In this document: positions 61,626 through 64,000 of the stretch, piece by piece
Layout: every line of letters starts with the position of its first letter
How positions within the stretch are numbered: position 1 is the first letter of the stretch
The notes under the pieces: model-generated
Told to the model about the DNA's origin: nothing
Databases searched by the model: none
Seen by the model: only the letters and a program-made list of their open reading frames with translations
NCBI RefSeq assembly: GCF_022354825.1
Contig: NZ_CP031168.1
Location: forward strand, 4,775,501-4,839,500
Direction: 5' to 3'
Length of the DNA stretch: 64,000 bases
Origin: Paenibacillus sp. H1-7
GTDB lineage: Bacteria > Bacillota > Bacilli > Paenibacillales > NBRC-103111
Program-made: the position numbers and the translations under genes

Positions 61626-63389
61626 CTACTTCAAATTGATTATTCTAATTTTCTCCATATCAATCTTCGGTTCCCGATTAATAGTGAGTAAGCCATTAAC
61701 CTCCTGCTGTACGTCGGTCAACTGCGTGTAGCAGAAGCCGCTGACGTAATCCAAATTTTTGATTGCTTGGGTGATTCCCTCATAACGCGCCAAGAACTCT
61801 TCTTCGTTCTTCACCTGGTTGCCGTAGCCCCAGCCTTCCTCGCTCTTGAATGCGATACCGCCATATTCACTGATGATTACCGGCTGGCCATTATAGGTGT
61901 ATCCATCGGCGAACGGGAATCGGTGTTTATCATGACAAACCTCGTTGCTGAGCAGCACGTCCTTATCCTTATACCTAGCTTCCAATGCTGCGCCGAACTC
62001 CTCGTAGTCATGCAGTGTAATGATATCCGAAACGGTGTGCTCCCAACCATCGTTAACGATGACAGGCCTCATTTGGTCATACGACTTGGTCAAATTATAG
62101 ATCGATTCGGTGAACTGTTGTTGCCTCCGGTCCCTTGCGACGTTTCCGATGCCCCATGATTCATTAAACGGAACCCATGTAACAATGCTCGGATGGTTGT
62201 AATGCTGACGAACAACTTCCATCCACTCTTTCGTGAACCGTTGTACCGCGTCATCCCCGAACTCATACGTGGCCGCAATTTCCGACCAGACGAGCAATCC
62301 CTTTCGGTCCGCCCAGTACAAGAATCTTGGATCCTCCAGCTTCTGATGCTTGCGCACGCCGTTAAAGCCGAGCGCCAACGTTTTCTCGATATCTTCAATG
62401 ATTGCTTCTTCAGAAGGAGGCGTCAGATGCGTATCTTCCCAATATCCTTGATCGAGCAGAAGACGCTGATAAATGGGGTGGTTGTTGAGCAAGATGCGAT
62501 CACCTTTGATTTGAATGCGGCGCATACCGAAATAGGTATGCACGGTATCAATCGGCTGACCATCTTTTTTAAGAATAACCTTCACATCGTACAAATTCGG
62601 ATGATTCGGATGCCAGGTGTGAACCTTCCATTCGCCGACATCGTTCATGACGCTTAAATCCACCTTCAGGAGTGTCCGGTCTACATTCGTTTCAGTAGAA
62701 CGGATCAGCTTCCCGTCGAATTGAATCATGGTCTGCAGCGTCAAGCCGTCAAAGGAACGAACGGTGCTTCCTAGCTCGTATTCGAAGGAAACCGACGCTT
62801 CGGCCAGATTCGGGGTAATCTTCGCTCTGCTTACATGGAGAGCATCGACATATTCCAACCATACGGACTGCCAGATACCCGTTGTCTGAACGTACCAGCA
62901 ACCGTAGTTTTTATCGATCCAGCGCTGCTTGCCTCGCGGCTGCATCGTGCTGTTGCTATCCTCGACCCGGACCGTGATACGGTTGTCTCCGCCAAGCTGT
63001 ACAGCGTCCGTAATATCAAACGAAAACGCGGAATATCCGCCTTCGTGCGAGCCGATATAAACGCCGTTCACCCATAGCTTGGCTAAATAATCAACGGCTT
63101 GGAAATGGAGAATCACGTGCTTGTCTTCCATTTCTACCGGTATAGATACATTCCGTTCGTACCAGACGCATGGATGAAACTTCTCTTCACCGATGCCGCT
63201 TGCCTTCGTCTCGTACGTGAACGGAACTTGAATCGTCTGGTCCGTATCAAGCTTACTGTACCACTTGTTCCGCTCGCCTTCGAACGAATCATCAAAGCGG
63301 AAGCTCCACTCTCCGTTCAACAATTGCCATTCGTCGCGCACCCATTGCGGCCGGGGATAGTCCTTCAAATACTTGTGCGTGCTGCTCAT
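61626..63389 (-). CDS. glycoside hydrolase family 2 enzyme
   Basis: 587 residues from the ATG at 63389 with AAAAGGAG; a longer frame reaches 63443. Sugar-binding jelly roll (LLNGEWSFRFDD, VILHFQAVDYLAKLWVNG), Ig-like domain, then a TIM barrel with the acid/base VPFNESWGI and nucleophile Glu508 in ISEYGGIAF. Probably a beta-galactosidase or beta-glucuronidase-type enzyme acting in the cytoplasm (no signal peptide). It follows a binding-protein gene by 54 bases and so acts on its ligand. Confidence 0.9.
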   Translation of the reverse strand: MSSTHKYLKDYPRPQWVRDEWQLLNGEWSFRFDDSFEGERNKWYSKLDTDQTIQVPFTYETKASGIGEEKFHPCVWYERNVSIPVEMEDKHVILHFQAVDYLAKLWVNGVYIGSHEGGYSAFSFDITDAVQLGGDNRITVRVEDSNSTMQPRGKQRWIDKNYGCWYVQTTGIWQSVWLEYVDALHVSRAKITPNLAEASVSFEYELGSTVRSFDGLTLQTMIQFDGKLIRSTETNVDRTLLKVDLSVMNDVGEWKVHTWHPNHPNLYDVKVILKKDGQPIDTVHTYFGMRRIQIKGDRILLNNHPIYQRLLLDQGYWEDTHLTPPSEEAIIEDIEKTLALGFNGVRKHQKLEDPRFLYWADRKGLLVWSEIAATYEFGDDAVQRFTKEWMEVVRQHYNHPSIVTWVPFNESWGIGNVARDRRQQQFTESIYNLTKSYDQMRPVIVNDGWEHTVSDIITLHDYEEFGAALEARYKDKDVLLSNEVCHDKHRFPFADGYTYNGQPVIISEYGGIAFKSEEGWGYGNQVKNEEEFLARYEGITQAIKNLDYVSGFCYTQLTDVQQEVNGLLTINREPKIDMEKIRIINLK

Positions 63390-63443
63390 GATCGATCCGC
63401 TCTCCTTTTGATTCACTATTTTGGTTACCGACACAACGAACAA

Positions 63444-64000
63444 TTATTGGGCGGCTGCTTGTTCCTTGATATACAGGTTTAGTTTTTCCTGCGCATTCCG
63501 CAGAGCGGTATTCACATCGCTCCCTTTCAATATCATCTCATTGCCCGCTTCTACAATTAAGCTTCTGCCTTTCGTATCAAATTTCGTATGTTCATGTACT
63601 CCCTGCTGGAGGGTGAAGAACGCATTCGTATTTTTCCCCTTCAGGAACTCCAAGTCAGCGCCAAACTCTTTCTTCAATTCTTCCGTTTTCTTCAGAATCG
63701 GTATTCTTCCGCTCTTATTGATTATCTTCTGTACCTCTTCTCCGGCGACATAGGACAATACTTGAAAAGCTTGGTCCTTATGTTTACTTGTCGTGGTCAC
63801 AAACATATTATGCGTTTCCGCCTGCCACGCATTGCCCTTGCCCTTCTCAAACGTGGGGAGCGTTACCATATCCCAATGAATCTCCTGACCGCTCCTTGTC
63901 AGTTTATCGATTTCACCGATGACATCTGTACCCCAATAGCCGGCCATAGCAACTTTTTGGTCTTTAACAAACACGGTGTGCGAGTTGCTTGTAAGTTTAC
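63444..64000 (-). CDS. extracellular sugar-binding lipoprotein, C-terminal part
   Basis: The gene runs off the right edge; only the last 185 or so residues are inside. The frame stays open upstream of the apparent GTG at 63974 (KLTSNSHTVFVKDQKVAMAGYW without the signal region), so the true start lies outside the window. The C-terminal LRNAQEKLNLYI motif and PTFEKGKGNAW match the orphan binding-protein subfamily. It precedes the GH2 gene in one operon. Confidence 0.85.
   Translation of the reverse strand, partial: KLTSNSHTVFVKDQKVAMAGYWGTDVIGEIDKLTRSGQEIHWDMVTLPTFEKGKGNAWQAETHNMFVTTTSKHKDQAFQVLSYVAGEEVQKIINKSGRIPILKKTEELKKEFGADLEFLKGKNTNAFFTLQQGVHEHTKFDTKGRSLIVEAGNEMILKGSDVNTALRNAQEKLNLYIKEQAAAQ

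Noticed and set aside
1..64000. CRISPR array, rRNA, tRNA, prophage or replication origin
   Set aside because: No regularly spaced direct repeats, no tRNA or rRNA signatures and no phage structural genes were recognised in either strand.

Overview
The window reads like a chromosome segment of a Paenibacillus-type Firmicute. The evidence is a moderate GC content, strong AGGAGG-type ribosome binding sites, frequent GTG/TTG starts, LplA/LplB/YtcP-type sugar uptake systems, many AraC regulators beside lipoprotein solute-binding proteins, and CcpA-type cre sites. No rRNA, tRNA, CRISPR array or prophage was seen.

Layout. 0-5.4 kb: a sugar ABC operon (Gfo/Idh/MocA dehydrogenase, two permeases, binding protein) with a consensus cre site and a dyad, next to an XRE-cupin regulator. 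5.5-13 kb: a frameshifted Bcr/CflA exporter, a 1194-residue secreted multidomain protein, and a two-gene alkylation-repair operon (Ogt plus an Ada-AraC-AlkA fusion). 13-21.9 kb: an accessory stretch with gene remnants, two related Cys-rich mini-proteins, a solitary GHKL ATPase, an FGGY sugar kinase, a TIMP-like membrane protein, a lipoprotein, hairpin repeats and an intact IS3-family element. 21.9-32 kb: small regulator/enzyme pairs: ArsR with an Old Yellow Enzyme, ArsR with a SulP transporter, HxlR with a nitroreductase, and DGPF with an ECF42-like sigma factor. An IS110 remnant, an amine oxidase and a VOC protein are also here.

32-54 kb is a carbohydrate/redox catabolic island. It holds an alginate-lyase-family enzyme and a large secreted glycoside hydrolase, two overlapping FAD-oxidoreductase genes, and a five-gene operon joining an amidohydrolase and a Rieske ferredoxin to a complete sugar-type ABC transporter. 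A phytanoyl-CoA-dioxygenase-like gene lies between two paralogous AraC regulators, and there are three orphan solute-binding proteins. 54-64 kb: hypothetical genes, another MocA dehydrogenase, a MerR-SDR pair with a textbook 19-bp-spacer promoter, RDD and EamA membrane proteins, an AraC regulator, and a GH2 glycosidase behind a binding protein that runs off the window.

The likeliest under-described material is the amidohydrolase-Rieske-ABC operon with its FAD and PhyH neighbours, which suggests oxidative catabolism of an unusual, non-standard glycoside. Next comes the GHKL ATPase with the twin Cys-rich mini-proteins upstream. Functions are read from motifs and context only; no database search was possible.
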